DNA of 60,000 bases from Antedon mediterranea (Eukaryota > Echinodermata > Crinoidea > Comatulida > Antedonidae), in assembly GCF_964355755.1 (NCBI RefSeq), contig NC_092673.1, forward strand, positions 13,585,001 through 13,645,000, in the 5' to 3' direction. Both the position numbers and the translations under genes were made by a program. Under the pieces are notes generated by a model that made no database searches, was not told the origin of the DNA, and was given only the letters and a program-made list of their open reading frames with translations. Numbering within the stretch: position 1 is the first letter of the stretch; every line of letters begins with the position of its first letter. Positions 24,090 through 34,344 of the stretch are shown piece after piece.

Positions 24090-24423
24090 CACGGTAGATT
24101 AACGAACGCGGGTTAGTCAGGAAAATCGATGGGAGTGATGGCTGTAACATTGTATAGTTGACTTTACGAAGTGAATTAGGGAATAAACTACTTAGAAAAC
24201 GCCCTCGCTTGTTGTCTATATAATCAGAAGCACGTGTAACAGTGATAATAGTGGGAATTTTTCTACGTATATTTACACCACCTCTTCTACCTCTACTTTT
24301 ACGATAGATGCCAAGATTATTCAGCTTAGTGAGGGTTCCCTTAGGTAGGTATTGCACCTTATTACGACGTTTAATGAAGGCTGATCCAATATAAAATAGC
24401 TCATGTCTGGAATAACGAGTCAT
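24090..24423 (-). CDS. LINE ORF2, N-terminal piece
   Basis: Starts MTRYSRHELFYIG at 24423 with a stop a short way upstream. Contains the basic linker GIYRKSRGRRGG that precedes the endonuclease in CR1/L2-like ORF2 proteins, then SIFLTNPRSL, the first endonuclease strand. After TACCGTG the Gypsy LTR begins. Joined to 20890 with one target duplication removed, the frame runs on as RSLIYRV-DELETL without any change, so the insertion alone separates the two halves. Confidence 0.88.
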
Positions 24424-24511
24424 TTTGGCTTGCTCAGTGGCTTGTGTATCATTCCAAGATAAGAATTAAATCCCTTCTCGAAATCTGTAAACTAATTAAG
24501 AATGGCGACAG

Positions 24512-24852
24512 CTACAAAGCGCCCTCTACAAATTCGATTCGGGCGGACTGAATTGTTGTCAAACGCGCATTCTGAAGTCTTGTAATATTCAATTTATAAT
24601 CTTCTAATGACGTAAAAGTACCCTTTTCAGGATTGTCCAAGAATCCATCAATTAAAATGTCCACACCTTCTAAAACATTCGGCCAATGTCGAGGCAACCC
24701 AAGTTCATTGTTAGAGACTGTGTTGTGATCATTGTCCGGGTTATGTCGTTCTTTTAGTCCGGGTTCATTTGGATCAGGTTCATCCCAATCCTGCACGTCG
24801 TTGGTACTCAGATCACCCAGATCATTCGCATTCTTAGCTTGATCGTCAACCC
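24512..24852 (-). CDS. Unrecognised acidic ORF
   Basis: Open frame rich in Asp, Asn and Glu (QDWDEPDPNEPGLKER), with a more amphipathic C-terminal half (TSLEDYKLNITRLQNARL). There is an internal Met at 24796, and the frame opens after a stop at about 24855. It sits directly upstream of LINE ORF2 on the same strand and could be the remains of an ORF1 or an unrelated exon. No zinc knuckle, esterase or PHD motif is visible. Confidence 0.3.
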
Positions 24853-24975
24853 TTTAACATTAAGAGACATCCTGTTTTGCATGTACGTATTAAAGCACTC
24901 ATGTGCATCTACTGGACACTCATGCATTGTGGTGGATCATTCGCCATTGCCATTAAATATTTTCAAAATTCGGTC

Positions 24976-25251
24976 TTATTTGGATGATCCACCACCGCAA
25001 GCTGTATGTTGATAACTACACATGTCCATAGAGTGAGAATGTTTCCCTGCTCTGTAGACAGCCTCATAACGGAGTGAAATTGGTAACTTGTAGCAACTGA
25101 GGGACAACATCGATCGATCAAAACCTGTAAATACATTTCCATACATAAAAAGCATCAAACAATGAACTTTATCAGCATGCTCAGTGTATTTAGAAATGTA
25201 TTCATGCCCATGGCCCCACAAATAATCATCCACTTGATACACTACTATCAT
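24976..25251 (-). CDS. Unrecognised ORF, 91 aa, overlapping its upstream neighbour
   Basis: Starts MIVVYQVDDYLWGHGHEY at 25251; the ATG overlaps the stop of the preceding ORF as ATGA. Aromatic- and Cys-rich, ending CGGGSSK. No family recognised. It may be the second half of one protein broken by a frameshift at the overlap. Confidence 0.3.
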   Translation of the reverse strand: MIVVYQVDDYLWGHGHEYISKYTEHADKVHCLMLFMYGNVFTGFDRSMLSLSCYKLPISLRYEAVYRAGKHSHSMDMCSYQHTACGGGSSK

Positions 25252-25505
25252 TCTCTCATCCTGGTAAAATAATTATAGATACGTCTGTTAACATCCAGTA
25301 CATGTGAGCAAGAAATAAAAATTAGTTTTATACTTCTAGAAGGCAGATTTAGAATATGGTGAAGATCTACGGGAAGTAATCGCAGATGAGGTGTGTCTCG
25401 TAAAACATATTCGAATATGTCTGGAGAAGGAATGACATCATATGAAAAAAAGTCAGTAGTTGCCGATATACAATTAACTGTGCTGATGCTGTTTAAGTTG
25501 ATCAT
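25248..25505 (-). CDS. Unrecognised ORF, 85 aa
   Basis: Starts MINLNSISTVNCISATTDFF at 25505 and ends RMRE-stop, four bases overlapping the next ORF. Contains a hydrophobic strand IKLIFISCSHVLDV. Composition looks like a folded protein rather than random AT-rich sequence, but I do not recognise it. Confidence 0.3.
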   Translation of the reverse strand: MINLNSISTVNCISATTDFFSYDVIPSPDIFEYVLRDTPHLRLLPVDLHHILNLPSRSIKLIFISCSHVLDVNRRIYNYFTRMRE

Positions 25506-25509
25506 CTTT

Positions 25510-26040
25510 AAACACTATGTGGAATCCCTATCTTTATATCGGTAAACACCGCGAGCCTTTATATTGTAGACCAAATGTCACAGTCAGACTTTACCGAAGT
25601 GATTCTGTATATGATAGAAATTGTGTTCATAAGAAGGATGTATATAAAAAGTTTTTTTTTAAATAATAATAATTGCAAATTTACTTTGAATTAGCACTTA
25701 CTTTTTGACATAACAAATTTGAACGTTAAATCGTTACCTTTTTTGTTGTGTACAATTTTGCAGATTAATATACAAAATATTTCTACATTTCTGATGAAAA
25801 TGTATACGTTCAATTTTGAATATGAATGTCTTTTATGATAAGTCTCAACTGGTGTTCAACAATTCGTGTTATATATAAATTCGATTGGAAACTATTTTTT
25901 TATACTATTGCTTTTGAAATACAACAGCGCCACCTATTTGGTACTTTCGTTACATATTATGTTATTGTACATTTTTAGAGAGATATATATGTAGTAATTC
26001 AGATCAAAAAGGCATTTAAATTAACTTTAGATCGTTTTTA
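25510..26040. other. No gene recognised
   Basis: AT-rich spacer with stops in all frames. Confidence 0.5.
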
Positions 26041-26049
26041 GGATTTTGA

Positions 26050-27020
26050 TTAATTAGCTTCACCCTTGCAGGGTTTCAGAACTGCCTCTTCCATAACTTC
26101 GCAGCTCTTGCAGGCGTTTGCTGCTCTTTTCATATATAGCAAATATATTGTCTGGAGCATGTCCACTATCGAATCAACTCCCGTGCCCTTGAAGGCATCT
26201 TTGACGGCAAATTCGAAACGATGACTCACACAATGGATCACCACCAGCCACGGAGCAGGTATCTCTCATTTTAATCGGGATGCTATTCCATTTGCGCTTC
26301 CCATATTCACATTCACACCATCAGCACAGAAACCAACAATGGGTCAATCTTGCAATACACGGAGCAGAATCTCAGTTAAGCCCAAAGCATGTGCGTGTTG
26401 AATATTTCGTACAGACAATATACGGGTTACAACTTCAGCATTATTTACATGAGTAACATAAACAAGTTCTTTTTCAAGATTTGAAACATCAGTAGAGTCA
26501 TCGGACAATATCGAGATGTATTGGGCTTTCGTAATCAAGTTGAGGGAGTCATTTTCCAGTACTGTACCTTCCTGATTAACTCAGTAAATTCCTTACATTT
26601 TAATTCAGTTAAGGTAAGTATTCCCAAGTGGAACCTTGTGTCGAATTTCCAATTGGGCAATGCGTGGAAATTTGCTAAACACGATTTCTTCCATGGCCAT
26701 CAACTTCTTAACCCTCTAGCGGTCTTCAGCCTCACCCTTGGCCATGCCAATGTGTGTTTGGGCGTATAATTCCGCACGTGTGAATAGGTCTCGGCTCATG
26801 TTCATTGCCCTTATATGTTGTTCCGATTTTCTATGTATGTTAATTTGGTCCCGTTTCTGTGTTTTGTTCTGTGAGACCATCGACAAAGGCTATGCTAAAA
26901 TTCCAGTATCTTCTTAACTTGTTCACGTGCAATGCACACTCAGAGCACCACATTTTTTTCAGGTACTCGCCCTCACTTTCTAATTTAAAGCCATCGCTTA
27001 AAATCAGGATCTTGTCATTT
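26050..27020 (-). pseudogene. hAT/ZNF862-like transposase relic
   Basis: The minus strand reads, across several frames, a zinc-finger-like start near 26960 (MWCSECALHVNK), then AQYISILSDDSTDVSNLEKE at 26530-26470, CADGVNVNMGSANGIASRL around 26310-26260 and IHCVSHRFEFAVKDAF at 26240. The SDDSTD, CADG and HCxxHR blocks are the RNase H-like core of hAT-derived proteins of the ZNF862/KIAA1586 type. Frameshifts and a stop before the HC block show it is not functional. Both the N-terminal zinc finger and the C-terminal dimerisation region are incomplete. Confidence 0.7.
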
Positions 27021-27059
27021 TTTTGCAGTTACAATTCGTACACCTTTTTTTGGAGTCGC

Positions 27060-28450
27060 CAATTTAGTTAGAGATGACCTCAACAAATTAACATCGATGA
27101 CCAGCGTTTGTTATTTTCGGCCTCTTCTATAAATAGGAAATTTGCACATTGTGGGCCCTTTCGTGCTGTCAACGAACTAATTAGTATTTTTTGCACAACT
27201 AATAAATATAGACAATCAATAAAAGCCACAAAAATTTAATTAATACCAGTTTTTACCGCATTTTTCAGGATAATTCCTTGCAATCTTAGTAAAGTCAACT
27301 TGGTGTTTTCCCATTAACAAACAACGTCACATGTTCTTGGTTGAATGAGACAAAACATATCCTAAGAATTTTACAATGTTGGGATGAGGAATAAACGAAA
27401 GCATCATATTTACTTTTCGAAATATTGTCTCTAAGCTTCTGATCACTGAGGCCTTCATAATTTTTACATTTTTTTACAGCTGCATTACCTTTACGATACC
27501 GATAAAGCTGAAAACATTTAAAAGACCAATTTCCAATTGTAGTCTTCAAATTGACTGTCTATTCGTGGAATGTGAATATAAAAATTTAGTCTTATGTTAG
27601 TAAATTACTGTATAGCTTGACATCGCATCTCCTGATCTTGTTTTAGTCTAAACTTCAGATATTCTGCTTTTCTTTTTTCATTTATTTCCTTTGCCTGTTT
27701 CTGATCTGTTTCCATTACAACAGATTTAATTGTCGCTCATCCTTAATAACTACTTGCTTACAAACATAATAATAACATGTTTCACTTCTTCCTTTCCTCG
27801 ATCCAGGTCTCAAAACGTGGACTTATTTTTAAACTTTAAAGGCATATCAAACTTTTTTCCAGGTACAAAATTCTTTTCATTGATGTTGCAATCCATGTTA
27901 AAATGCAGTCTGATAGGAATTATCTTTTTTTTTTATCGTCTTCAGTGATATTCAGCCTAATATATTGAGATAAATAACATTTAAGAAACAAGTTGGAAAA
28001 CTTTGATTATATAGTGATTAACTAATTAAACCTTGGAAATATCCAGGTACTTTTTCAAATGGAGATCACACTTTTTTAATGTGATTAATATTTGGGGTTA
28101 AATGGGACGTGGGGTTGAACATGACATTTTGGTTTGGTTTGAAGGCGTATAAGCGAGATACCGACGTGTGGAGGTAAAAAGGTATCATGAACGGAAGAAT
28201 TTGTAAAGATCGACGTAAGTAAAATAAAAAGCCAATGTACAAAGGGCTATTACACAACATAGATTTTAAGGCAAGACTAATGTAATGTACAGTACATTGA
28301 GATAACCTTCACACCACTCCTGCAAATTTTGGCACGAGCATTCTCTTCTCTTCAGTTTTTTCCAGTGAAATCCGCGTTATAATATTTCTCAACCATTATA
28401 TTTAATTCAAAACAAAGATGCCAAAGTAAGTTTAATTGTATTTTAATACA
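27060..28450. other. No gene firmly recognised; possible minus-strand exons
   Basis: The minus ORF 27549-27295 (84 aa) reads on in another frame as VDFTKIARNYPEKCGKNWY before a stop, and a charged stretch (KEINEKRKAEYLKFRLKQDQ) lies at about 27720-27620. These could be exons of one unknown minus-strand gene, but I cannot frame them with confidence. Confidence 0.25.
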
Positions 28451-28458
28451 GTGTAGGC

Positions 28459-28630
28459 CGCTACAAATGCTAAAGCGGAGCGCGTCGTTCTTAACACCTG
28501 GACGCGTTCCACAGTGCGTACTACTGTTTGAAAGACGGAACAATTATATTTCTCACTTATATTGACCTACAACTTGAAGACCAATATTATGGTGAGTATA
28601 CTTTACGTTGTAGTAATTTATTGTAGTTAA
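28459..28630. repeat. Dispersed repeat, copy A
   Basis: Two blocks recur at 53.0-53.7 kb in the same order: CTACAAATGCTAAAGCGGAG (28459; also 53043) and CTCACTTATATTGACCTA with GGTGAGTATACTTTACGTTG (28552-28620; also 53607-53680). In copy B they lie further apart. Unknown family. Confidence 0.6.
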
Positions 28631-28634
28631 GTAA

Positions 28635-29120
28635 CTAAACCAAGAGACTATAGCAATCTCTTTATTAGCGATGAGGATTAAAATTTAACGCAATTTTTTT
28701 CTGGCGAAATATGACGCTGAAAATACGCGAATCTGGACGTGCGTTTACCTTCAACGTAGATCGCCCCTCGCCAATTCATAACCGCCTCGAGGATAAGGAC
28801 CTGAAGTTCATGTTCTCTCTTTTTATATTTAATATTTGACAATTGAACGATTGGCATATACTAGATGAAACTGTAATATAAGAATATTACCGTATTATTA
28901 TTCATGCTCGTGACATGAATGGGTTTTGTATGTTAACCCGCTGGACCTGTGATTCCAGAGCGAAACAAGCCCTGTTTCATGTCCGATTTCGGAAAATATA
29001 CGATTAGGTTAGGCTAGGAAGTATTAATTAAGTAGTTCATATTAGTGGGCCAGTTGTTTACTTCGCTTCTTCACTGGAAGTCGACAGTGTTCGAAGAATT
29101 TATTCATTTATTTTATTAGT
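28635..29120. other. No gene recognised
   Basis: No coding motif, exon frame or repeat seen. Confidence 0.4.
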
Positions 29121-29341
29121 TTAGTAGGAAGTGCAAAAAATCAGTTTAAAAAAAATTTCATTTGAGATGGCCGATGAAGCAATTTTGTAAGCAACATTTA
29201 ATAAAGATATAGGATGCCAATTTTTCAATTCTTTTCTTGATTTATTTGCCTTTGGGATTAGAGTGATTGCTCCCTGTTTTTGAGTGACTGAAAGGTTACA
29301 AGTTTTAAAGCCATATTTCAAAGAATGAAGAAGTAGAGCAC
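29121..29341 (-). pseudogene. L1/Tx1-type LINE reverse transcriptase fragment
   Basis: Encodes SLKYGFKTCNLSVTQKQGAI then LIPKANKSRKELKNWHPISL and NVAYKIASSAISN. This is the N-terminal finger region of an L1/Tx1-type reverse transcriptase. It is truncated at both ends and abuts the 3' end of the OB-fold-like gene. Confidence 0.75.
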
Positions 29342-30549
29342 CTAGTTTTTCGTAGTTCTGGTTAATACGTTTAACTCTGCATCAACATCAAAGTTGACCT
29401 CTTCGGGCACAAGAATGGTTTCCCCACTTTCTAGAACAATGTCAATTGGGTATCTTAAAAGAAAAAAAAAGTATAAACAATTGACAATAACTATGGAATA
29501 TTGTATAATCTCTGAGCAGCAGTGGTCTGAAATTTACATACCCATTGGAATCATCAATACCAATAACGATTCCTTCTTTTTCTGTAGATTCCGACGCCTA
29601 AAAAATACAATTTAATAACAGAATGTACTCCGACTTTTTGCATTAATACAATGTACCCGCCAAAGTACAATTGTCATGTTTTACGAAGGCCAACAATGTC
29701 TACTAATCATTTTCCATTGTCACACTAATATGCATGAACGTAGTATATTAATATATTAAATTCATATTTACTTCAATTTTGCTCGACAGCGTCGAAACCA
29801 ACCGATTACTCTCTTTTATAAGGGCAGTTATTGAAACGTTTTTCCCAATAACTAGTTGGTTTGCCTCCGCGGCCACTTGCCCCCAGAGTACGATATCCAT
29901 GTTTACGTCATCGCACTCCAGTTTAATACTCTTTCTTTTATACTTTGATGTTGAAACATATTCGCCAAGCTAAATAAAAAGGAAAACAAGTAAACAAACT
30001 TTTGGTTATTAGCAAGAAACTTTAAAATTAGCAGATAAATTAAACTTAAACGACATATTAATCACTTCTGTAACGTCTCCATTTAAACTTAATCGCCTCT
30101 TAACTGGGAGCCCTTTGGCTTCCGCCATGGAAAGATAATTCTATTCTATTCACATCAGTTGTGATGAACCGGTCTCCCACCGCTAAAGCGAGGGCTTTTT
30201 GAGTCACGTCGCTCCCCAGGTTTCCATTTATATAACATGGGATGATTTGTCCGCTTTCATCATCTTTAGTTATGCTTTCGCTTATCATCCCCATTATATA
30301 ACTGGTTTCCGCGTCTCTTTTTTTTCTCTCAGTAAATTTTTCAACGACAATGAGCTTGCATGTTGATTTCTTTGTTGCCATCATGAAGCGTTGATTCAAT
30401 ATGCGAAAACCATCGAAAAGATCTGCTTTTAAATGCTCAACCACTAAAATGTTGCGCTATTTTCAGCATAATTTAAACTAATAATTTAAATAATAATAAT
30501 AAACCAAATGGATAGACTTACCAGACCTTATGTTATTTAAAATTATCAT
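29342..30549 (-). CDS. OB-fold-like protein, five exons
   Basis: Minus-strand exons join in frame: 30549-30522 (MIILNNIRS), 30443-30066, 29969-29772, 29597-29542 and 29453-29342. All have GT/AG borders (the exon 2 donor GTGATT is weak). Exon 2 ends KRRLSLNGDVTE and continues with LGEYVSTSKYKRKSIKLECD and IVLWGQVAAEANQLVIGKN. This is the strand pattern of an RPA/OB single-strand DNA binding fold. Exons 4-5 give GIVIGIDDSNGY and PIDIVLESGETILVPEEV. One base is out of frame near 30110, before KGLPVKRR, so the copy may be broken or the base may be a sequencing error. Such proteins are found among transposon-linked RPA-like families as well as host genes. The exact function is not known. Confidence 0.5.
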
Positions 30550-30559
30550 GAATAAACAA

Positions 30560-31380
30560 TTGTGCCAAAGATCTTAGAATTTTGAATGCTAAACGAAAAG
30601 GTGGCGCTTGTAATAGGACCTATTTAAATAATGAAAATCAATTTGCATAGTGCACCAACGCATGTAACACCAGCGTGTATTAAATCCTATTCCACTGTAT
30701 TTTTTTTTTGCATAAATTGCATGCCATAGTTGAGTGACCAAAAGATTGTAATAGTTAGTAAGATATCTGCAGTGTTTATCATACCGTCGTGCAAACCAAA
30801 TGCAAACCTTTTTTTGCCATTTTATAATAATAATTTTCTGATGTTATTCTACATGAAATTGTGCTTCCAATGATGTAACCATTTCTTGTGTACCATTTTT
30901 TTGGGGGTAGGGTCTATATTTTTTATTCAACTACCACACTATATTTTTTATAATATATATTAAATATTATATAATCTTGTACTTTACCAATGATTACTAA
31001 TATAATTTAAGGTAGTTTACAATGACAATACATGAAACATTGAAAATCAAAGTATATTAACCCTAATTAAAGATAAATACATTTTTATTATATTACAAGT
31101 ATGACATTTAAGGTGAAATAAAAGTTATTAGTTTAGACCAAAAAATGTATTAAATAAAAAATAATAATAATAAATAAATCAAATTGTCAGACAATTGGTT
31201 TTTGGTTTCATTTAACCATTTATTTTGTCTATTTGTTAAATGACTACTTTTCTTTTTATCTATGGAAATATATTTTTATTAAGTTATGACTTAATTAATC
31301 TTCATTTTTCATGTTTTAACCATTTGAAAAGGCAGTGCTCCAATTTTGACAGGTTGATTGTAACAAAAATGAACGTACTG
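30560..31380. other. AT-rich spacer
   Basis: Very AT-rich, with TAA/AAT runs. No coding or structural signal seen. Confidence 0.5.
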
Positions 31381-31382
31381 TA

Positions 31383-31880
31383 CTAATTAAAATTGCAATG
31401 CTCATGATTAATTGTAACAAAGTTTGTTAGCTCTAGGTTTGTTATTAGTCTTTTCTTACCTAACGTAGACAGGTGCAGTCCATCAGACGATAGTAGGCTT
31501 TTGTCAATGCTATTGTCACGGTATTTAAAATTACGATCATTACTTACGAATATTGGACCATTTTCCTCAGTGACATTCTGTAGAATTGTATTTAGTGAGT
31601 CCAGTTTCATCTGATCATGTTTACGATCTATTCTCGGCGGGATGCTGGCTACTTTGACTGATTCTGCTTTGTTTTTAGCTATTTCAATTACGCCAGAAAT
31701 TCTAAAGTCTTTTCAGACAACACGTCATACTATTGAAATTTCGCTAGCCGGATCCATCTTATCCAAATTTTCTTTAAGGCTCGAGAAATTTGCTCCTTTA
31801 CCACCTGGATATTCATAGTATCATCTGGAGGTATCGTGTCACCAATCAGCGAGTACGTCGCCTATCAACACCTTCATTTT
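31383..31880 (-). pseudogene. SGNH/GDSL-like esterase domain relic
   Basis: Frames on the minus strand give YPGGKGANFSSLKENLDKMD, SGVIEIAKNKAESVKVASIP, then IDKSLLSSDGLHLSTLGKKR. The final DGLHL is the catalytic Asp-His block of SGNH hydrolases, and the preceding VASIPPR block is typical of the family. Several frameshifts separate the blocks, and a Gly-Asp-Ser-like start lies near 31860. SGNH domains occur in ORF1 of many LINEs, so this is probably a LINE ORF1 remnant. Confidence 0.6.
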
Positions 31881-31889
31881 TACCCTTTT

Positions 31890-32250
31890 TGAAATATCAA
31901 CATTCTTTACACATTAAACATCCTTCTCAACCGTGACGAGTTGTAAACAATCCTAATTAGCATCAGGTATAATGCATACTCGTGGTTTGAAATCTTTGTT
32001 TACGTTCGCTCTCGAAGATTTTCCAGACGAAATGTAATCAAATTAATTTATCTGTTAATTACGTAAACTTGTTGTTTTTGGCTCAAATTTTTGACTTATA
32101 ATAACTTTAATATTACTTTTATATGGCCAATTTAAATTTAGAATATTTTGACCTTCATATTTTGTGTTTCAAGAGACAATACAATACAATGACAAAGTCC
32201 ATGAGACATACACGTCAATCACCTGGCAGATTAAAACTTAATTCTAATTG
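31890..32250. other. No gene recognised
   Basis: AT-rich, no coding signal. Confidence 0.4.
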
Positions 32251-32253
32251 GTA

Positions 32254-32254
<1 letters not shown>

Positions 32255-32291
<37 letters not shown>
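32255..32291. repeat. AAT microsatellite
   Basis: About twelve uninterrupted ATA/AAT units. Confidence 0.95.
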
Positions 32292-32293
<2 letters not shown>

Positions 32294-32389
32294 CAACAGC
32301 TATTTACGGATTTGAAATCAACAGAAAAAAGTGCACATGGTGGTAGTGAAAATTAGATGATGTGTGCGGACATTTTATACATTGCTGCG

Positions 32390-32545
32390 GAAACACGTCG
32401 TTAATTGTTCGCCTTAGATAGTCTGTAACTAAGCGAACATCCCAAATTTGTGCATATTTTGGAGTCGGTGGGTTAAAATTGAATAACCCTTTCATAAATC
32501 GTTTCAGTTCGATAGACTCCTTCATGTTTATATCTAAGATTTCGA
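32390..32545 (-). pseudogene. DIRS-type tyrosine recombinase, N-terminal piece
   Basis: Encodes ELKRFMKGLFNFNPPTPKY and WDVRLVTDYL, the conserved core-binding region of DIRS/Ngaro tyrosine recombinases. The orientation is opposite to the catalytic piece at 32606-33056. Confidence 0.6.
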
Positions 32546-32572
32546 GAAAGTTTACAATTACGCTTTTCGCCG

Positions 32573-32605
32573 TACTGATAGTAAGTACTAGTAGTACTAT
32601 CAGTA
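32573..32605. repeat. Inverted repeat at recombinase breakpoint
   Basis: Perfect 11-bp arms TACTGATAGTA and TACTATCAGTA around an 11-bp spacer. It lies exactly between the divergently oriented recombinase pieces. Confidence 0.75.
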
Positions 32606-33056
32606 GTATTATCGCTTAAAGAATTTACCATAAAAATTCAAAGTAGCATTGTTATTAGCATTATTGTCCTCAAGTAGGCTTCAAACCTTATATAATTTCA
32701 CATTTACAAATATGAATATCGAGAATGAAGCAATCACCTTTTACATTTGTACATTACTAAAAACTAGCAGACCAAACAATACAGGTCAACTGGTGGTTTT
32801 CCACAAAGACCCTGCCCTATGTCTGGTCAGAACAATTCTAAAGTACAGGAAAAAAACTAGTAAATTAAGGGAAAATAAGGACATATTTTTTATATGTCAT
32901 AAGAAACCGTATGCCGAGGCATCAAAAGACACAATTGCTCGATGGATAAGGACAGGTTTATCAGAAGCAGGAGTAGATACAACAAAATTTAAAGCCCATT
33001 CGGTTTGAGCGGCTGCATCTCCATCAGCAAAATTAAGGAATAAACCTGATAAATAG
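32606..33056 (+). pseudogene. DIRS-type tyrosine recombinase, catalytic piece
   Basis: Reads SLKEFTIK, then after a frameshift KVALLLALLSSSRLQTLYNF, with the first catalytic Arg in SSSRLQ. Further on are TIARWIRTGLSEAGVD and FKAHSV-stop-AAASPSAK. In the HxxR motif the Arg codon is now TGA, as expected from CGA by CpG decay. It runs into the end of an RNase H fragment coded on the opposite strand, so the element has been rearranged. Confidence 0.7.
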
Positions 33057-33760
33057 CCTAAGCCCTCGTCCTTCAGCTTTATCATGAAATCGAGGACGTG
33101 ACCGGTTTCCACGTTGACCGTCTCCAGGATTGCTGCAGTATTGCTTATTCCTTTGTTGTAGAGTTCCCGCCCTGATAGCCTGCAGGCAAAAAAGTTAAGT
33201 CTGTTATAAAGGGGATGACAATCATCTGAAGGCATGTTTGGTATTCTTAAACCTCAGTGGTTCCCCAACCATCATTGATAGTAATTTAGGATGCCAATAC
33301 TGTGTTGGCCAGTTTGGGACCACCATGATAACTATGGAATTATCTGTCAATATTTTTTGCAAACATCTACCTATAAGGCAGAACGGCGGAAAAGCATAGA
33401 GCTTGGCAGAGGACCAATTTTGTAGAAATGCATCGATACCAATTGAATCTGGATCTGGTTTCCATGATATATATTTTGGGAGCTGTGTATCCAGTTCGCC
33501 GAATGTTTTAGTGATTTTTATAAACAATTCTTTGTTAGCATCCATTCTGTCTCATCTTTAAACTGACGAGATTTTGCATCAGCTATTGTATTATCTCTAC
33601 CTGGGAGGTATTCTACACTTATCCAAAAATTGTTCTCAATGCACCAGGACCAGATGGCTTTTGAAATTTTATTGCACGCAATTGATTTTGCGCCGCCCAT
33701 GTTGTTTATGTAAGCTACTGCCGTGGTATTTGTTTCGATATTCAAACTGATAAAAAAACT
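33057..33760 (-). pseudogene. DIRS-type RNase H region
   Basis: Three minus ORFs (33745-33518, 33545-33222, 33235-32897) are one frame-shifted protein: IETNTTAVAYINNMGG, WSWCIENNFWISVEYLPGRD, NTIADAKSRQFKDETEW, then YAFPPFCLIGRCLQK and VVPNWPTQYWHPKL. This is the RNase H of DIRS-like elements with its C-terminal extension. The last part, VLDFMIKLKDEGLGY, is the start of the linked recombinase. The reverse transcriptase upstream is missing, with the break at about 33760. Confidence 0.75.
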
Positions 33761-34034
33761 TGTGCACTCGGATTGACTTGAATAGTGGATTTATTGTGTC
33801 CCAACTGATTATCTCAAGTAGGTTGTTCGAACCTATCAATAAAATACAAATACAATACTACGTACCTCACCATTCCACGAGACGCTTGTCAAGTGGGGAG
33901 GAGGGACGGTTACCAACACCACTAGTCTATTACGTGACTAGCTTACCTGGATGAACCGACATAGGCCAGAATACCACCGTACTAGGCATCTAGTCGGTGG
34001 TGGGCTGACAAGAAGAGGTAATTTGATTAACATA
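33761..34034. other. Probable DIRS 3' UTR
   Basis: Non-coding. Reading on the minus strand it follows the recombinase end at 34035 and ends in AATAAATCCAC-type sequence before the RNase H fragment, suggesting the 3' end of the recombinase-bearing element. Confidence 0.3.
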
Positions 34035-34300
34035 CCTGTTTACTGTGGCTTCAGCACAGTGTGTGCTACTGGTGCCATGTTTTGAGGTCTTGGAGGTAGA
34101 AAACTGTGAACGTTGTATGCGATCGCCATCATGCTGCTTGTAGTACGTCTGCTAGCGGAACACCCGAGAACAGGGCCCATGACGCAGCCATACCCCGTAC
34201 TTGATGCATGTGTGCAGGTGGAGGTGTTTGAGACGCCGAGTAGCCTGCCTGGATCGCGGCGACGATCCACCTAGCAATGGTGACCTTTGATGCCGGACCG
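34035..34300 (-). pseudogene. Tyrosine recombinase C-terminus, second copy
   Basis: In a frame other than the BEL integrase, the minus strand reads SKVTIARWIVAAIQAGYS, HMHQVRGMAASWALFSGVPL, then after a stop WRSHTTFTVFYLQDL. HQVR is the HxxR box and FYL carries the catalytic Tyr. The piece is fused to a truncated BEL integrase at about 34300-34345. Confidence 0.65.
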
Positions 34301-34344
34301 AATGACAGGATTGTGACGCAGAAGAGGTGAGAGAGCTTCTCTCG

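Larger units (their letters stand above)
18018..24480 (-). mobile_element. CR1/L2-like LINE carrying a nested Gypsy element
   Basis: On the minus strand the order is ORF2 N-terminus (24423-24090), Gypsy insert (24089-20896), rest of endonuclease and reverse transcriptase (20890-18277), 3' UTR, then an AAATG tandem tail (18018-18036). Only one frameshift (about 18780) and the insertion break ORF2, so the copy is fairly young. The 5' boundary is uncertain; the ORF at 24512-24852 could belong to it. Confidence 0.85.

Noticed and set aside
24502-24588. Plus-strand ORF starting ATGGCGACAGCTAC
   Set aside because: Only 28 codons, antisense to another open frame, no support.
31383-31610. SGNH block as a host lipase gene
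   Set aside because: Broken in several frames and lying among retroelement fragments; LINE ORF1 esterase is more likely.
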